Assembly: GCA_003260075.1 (NCBI GenBank)
Contig: QLIY01000287.1
Span: 107,327-171,326, forward strand
Direction: 5' to 3'
DNA length: 64,000 nucleotides
From: Phallusia mammillata
Lineage: Eukaryota > Chordata > Ascidiacea > Phlebobranchia > Ascidiidae
The notes below the pieces were generated by a model. That model was not told the origin of the DNA. It worked only from the letters and a program-made list of their open reading frames with translations, and did no database searches. Positions 56,775-59,700 of this stretch are shown here, one piece after another (the stretch's first letter is position 1; the number at the start of each line of letters is the position of its first letter). The translations under genes were made by a program, and so were the position numbers.

Positions 56775-59700
56775 CTGTTTCGACCTCTATAGAGCACCAG
56801 CTGCACTGATGAGACTACATAAGTCGAAACAGTGCGCACTGTCTGCACTGATCGAACAATGTTTAATCAATGTAATCAAGCTTACTTAACAGGTGTCTGT
56901 AAGCAAAACAAAACAGTGTTTAATCAACAACGCCTATTTAACGTTAATATATTCGTTTTCCAGCTGCAATACCGTCGCAAATACGGAAACACCGGCAAAG
57001 CGTGGCAAGCCGACGAATCTCCATTCCTTGGTCATTATAAGGAAGCACAGAAACTTGTGGACAACGTAAGTCCCAACATATGTTGTTTTCTCACTTAAAA
57101 TAACTTTGCTGTAAAAATAAATACGAACTTATATTTAATGGGTGGATGGGTAACTATTTATATTAATATGAAGTTATTATCTCTGTTGTTTTTTGCACTT
57201 AGTTCTATTGTTTTGGTAAATTTGCCTGTCAACCGATCAAAAAAATCGGAAGAACTTTAATTGTTACTGCCCTATAAATTTTTTAAATTCTTGCAGGTAT
57301 AATGTAATTCTAAACGATCGGTGCTTAACCTTTCTAATATATCGTTACTCTTTAGAAAAGCCAGATCATTTACCCGGGTTTCGAATGACAAAAAAACTGT
57401 GACGTTACAGAAGCGTGACGTTACACAACTAAAAAATAATGATGTAATTACCCCTTCACTAAAAATTACCCACAGGTTAAGAAACTGCTTTAAACAAAAA
57501 TTTCCTTTGCTTTGATTGGTTAGCCGATATGTCGCAAATCCAATTTATGATTTCTTTGTCATAGATCGATTACCGCAAGAGTGCCAAGGAGATAAACTCA
57601 CGGGGAAGTGGTGCAATGGAAGACACTCCAGCATCTTTACACTACAAGAACGCACAAGCTATTCTCGACGATCGTAAATACAAGGCTGACTTCGAAAAAA
57701 CTGTCAAGGGTCGCGGCATGACCTTCGACCTCCACGGAACACCAGCCATGGATCACATCAAATATGCTGAAGACATAAAGAGCCAGGTAAGGGTCTAAAA
57801 GCAAAGCAGGCTTGCAAACTATCATGTTGGGCGAAGCGAACATTGTGGTAAATATCTATTTTTTTTTTGTATAACCAGTCTTTGTTTGACAAAACTTGGG
57901 CAAACCCTAAAGAATTAATTACTTTAATAGAAACTGTACAAGGAAAACTACGAAACTAACGTGAAAGGGCGCCCAACAGTGGTCATGGACGCGCCTCAGT
58001 TGCTTAACGCTCAGAAAGCGACAGAATTGATAAGTGATGTAAGTACCATGCATTATTTTTTTGTTGATGTTAAAGCATATGTCAAAATTTTGTTAAATGC
58101 AAAATATATTTAGAGTTGGCTGTTGTTCATTCAAGCACGTTTTTTTCCACAGTTCATGACTAAACTTATTTGGTACACAACAATGGTCAGTAGGGGTCAT
58201 GTTATTACTGGTTATTTGGTTCAAATTTACACGTTCTGAGAGTTCTGTTGTCGTTTGTCCAAAACAGCATTCCTACATTATTAAGCACATCCTTATTTTT
58301 TCCGTTACGTGTATTGAACATATTTATTTAGAAGTTAGCATGTCTAGGCTCTAATCGGTCTCTGGTGTAATGTCAAGGTGAAATACAAACAAAACTACAA
58401 CGAGAGCAAAGGACAGATGCTTTCTATGGTGGACACTCCTGAAATGAGACGAGTAAGGGAAAACCAGAAAGCATTGTCACAGGTACTTTTGCCCGATAGC
58501 TTGTAGATTGTGTGTACATTTTATTGTAATGTCAGTGTCTATATTGTTATGTAACAAACTTTATAATAGTTTTTTTTTTTTTCATACACTGTGCACAAAG
58601 CATAGAAAGTTTTCATTACGTTGCTTTAAAAATTTGAATTAAATGTATTTTTTTCCCACTGCCAAATACAATGCCTTAAACCGGTGTCCAAAAGTAACAG
58701 TTAATGCTTGAAAATAATAATGTATACTGTTCTTGGGTCTAACCTGTTATTGTTATTGCTTGTGTAGGTCCACTACAAGTCTGGAATGGAGGAGATGAGA
58801 GGAAAACAAACTGGCGTTGTTATGGATACGCCAGAACTCCGCAGAGTCCGTCAAAACACTTTGAACTTCAGCAACGTCAGTGAACATTTATTTGGGACAA
58901 AACAATTTTCCGCATAAAAGCTGCAAAAATGGTCTTGGAAATTTATCCAACCACGCAAGAATCAGACAAAATGATTTTAAAATGTTTTCTTCTCAAAGTG
59001 CATTTAATCTTATTATCGTTTTCTCCTTTTTTCCTAGCTTTCTTTTCTCTACTTACTTCTCTTTTTCTTATTTTGTTCTTCTTCTATGCTTGTAGATTGC
59101 TTACAAAGACGGCACTAAACAGCGATCGTCTGTCTCTGTGTTAGACACCCCCGAATTCCGTACTGTTAAGCAAAACTCAATGAACTTCAGTCAGGTATGT
59201 GCCACATTTCCAGTGTGAATTTTGTTACACTGCCTTCCAACGCGCCTTTTGAAAACAGTTGAAACATTTCGGGAAATCTTGTTCAGTACTCAGAGATCTT
59301 TTGATACCGTTGTTTTATACGTTTCGTTGCTTTTTAAAACCTTGTTTATTGTATCTGTCTATCTTCTTGTGTTTTGTGCTTCCTTAAAACATACCTTTGG
59401 CGGAATGTATTTTTCTGTACTTTTCCTCCAAAAGAAAAACCAAAATCATAATTGCCATACCGCCTTTTTCGTTTAAACTTAACTTGTATTTTAATTTCGT
59501 TTTCTGCAGATCAAGTACCAAGAAGATCGGGCCAATATGCGCGGTAAAGTGACGCCAGTGGTTGATGACGTCAATATGCGTCGTGTGAAACAGGCAACTC
59601 TGATATCGAGTGACCTTGCTTACAAAGGAGCAAAGGGCAAAGTACAAGAAATGGAAATGATGCGGTCCAATGCGATACAACAAGACGGAATACAGAGTAT

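Noticed and set aside
191-59194. CRISPR array or other prokaryotic repeat system, because of regular about 105-bp repeats
   Set aside because: The regular units are exons with splice sites encoding nebulin modules, separated by variable introns.
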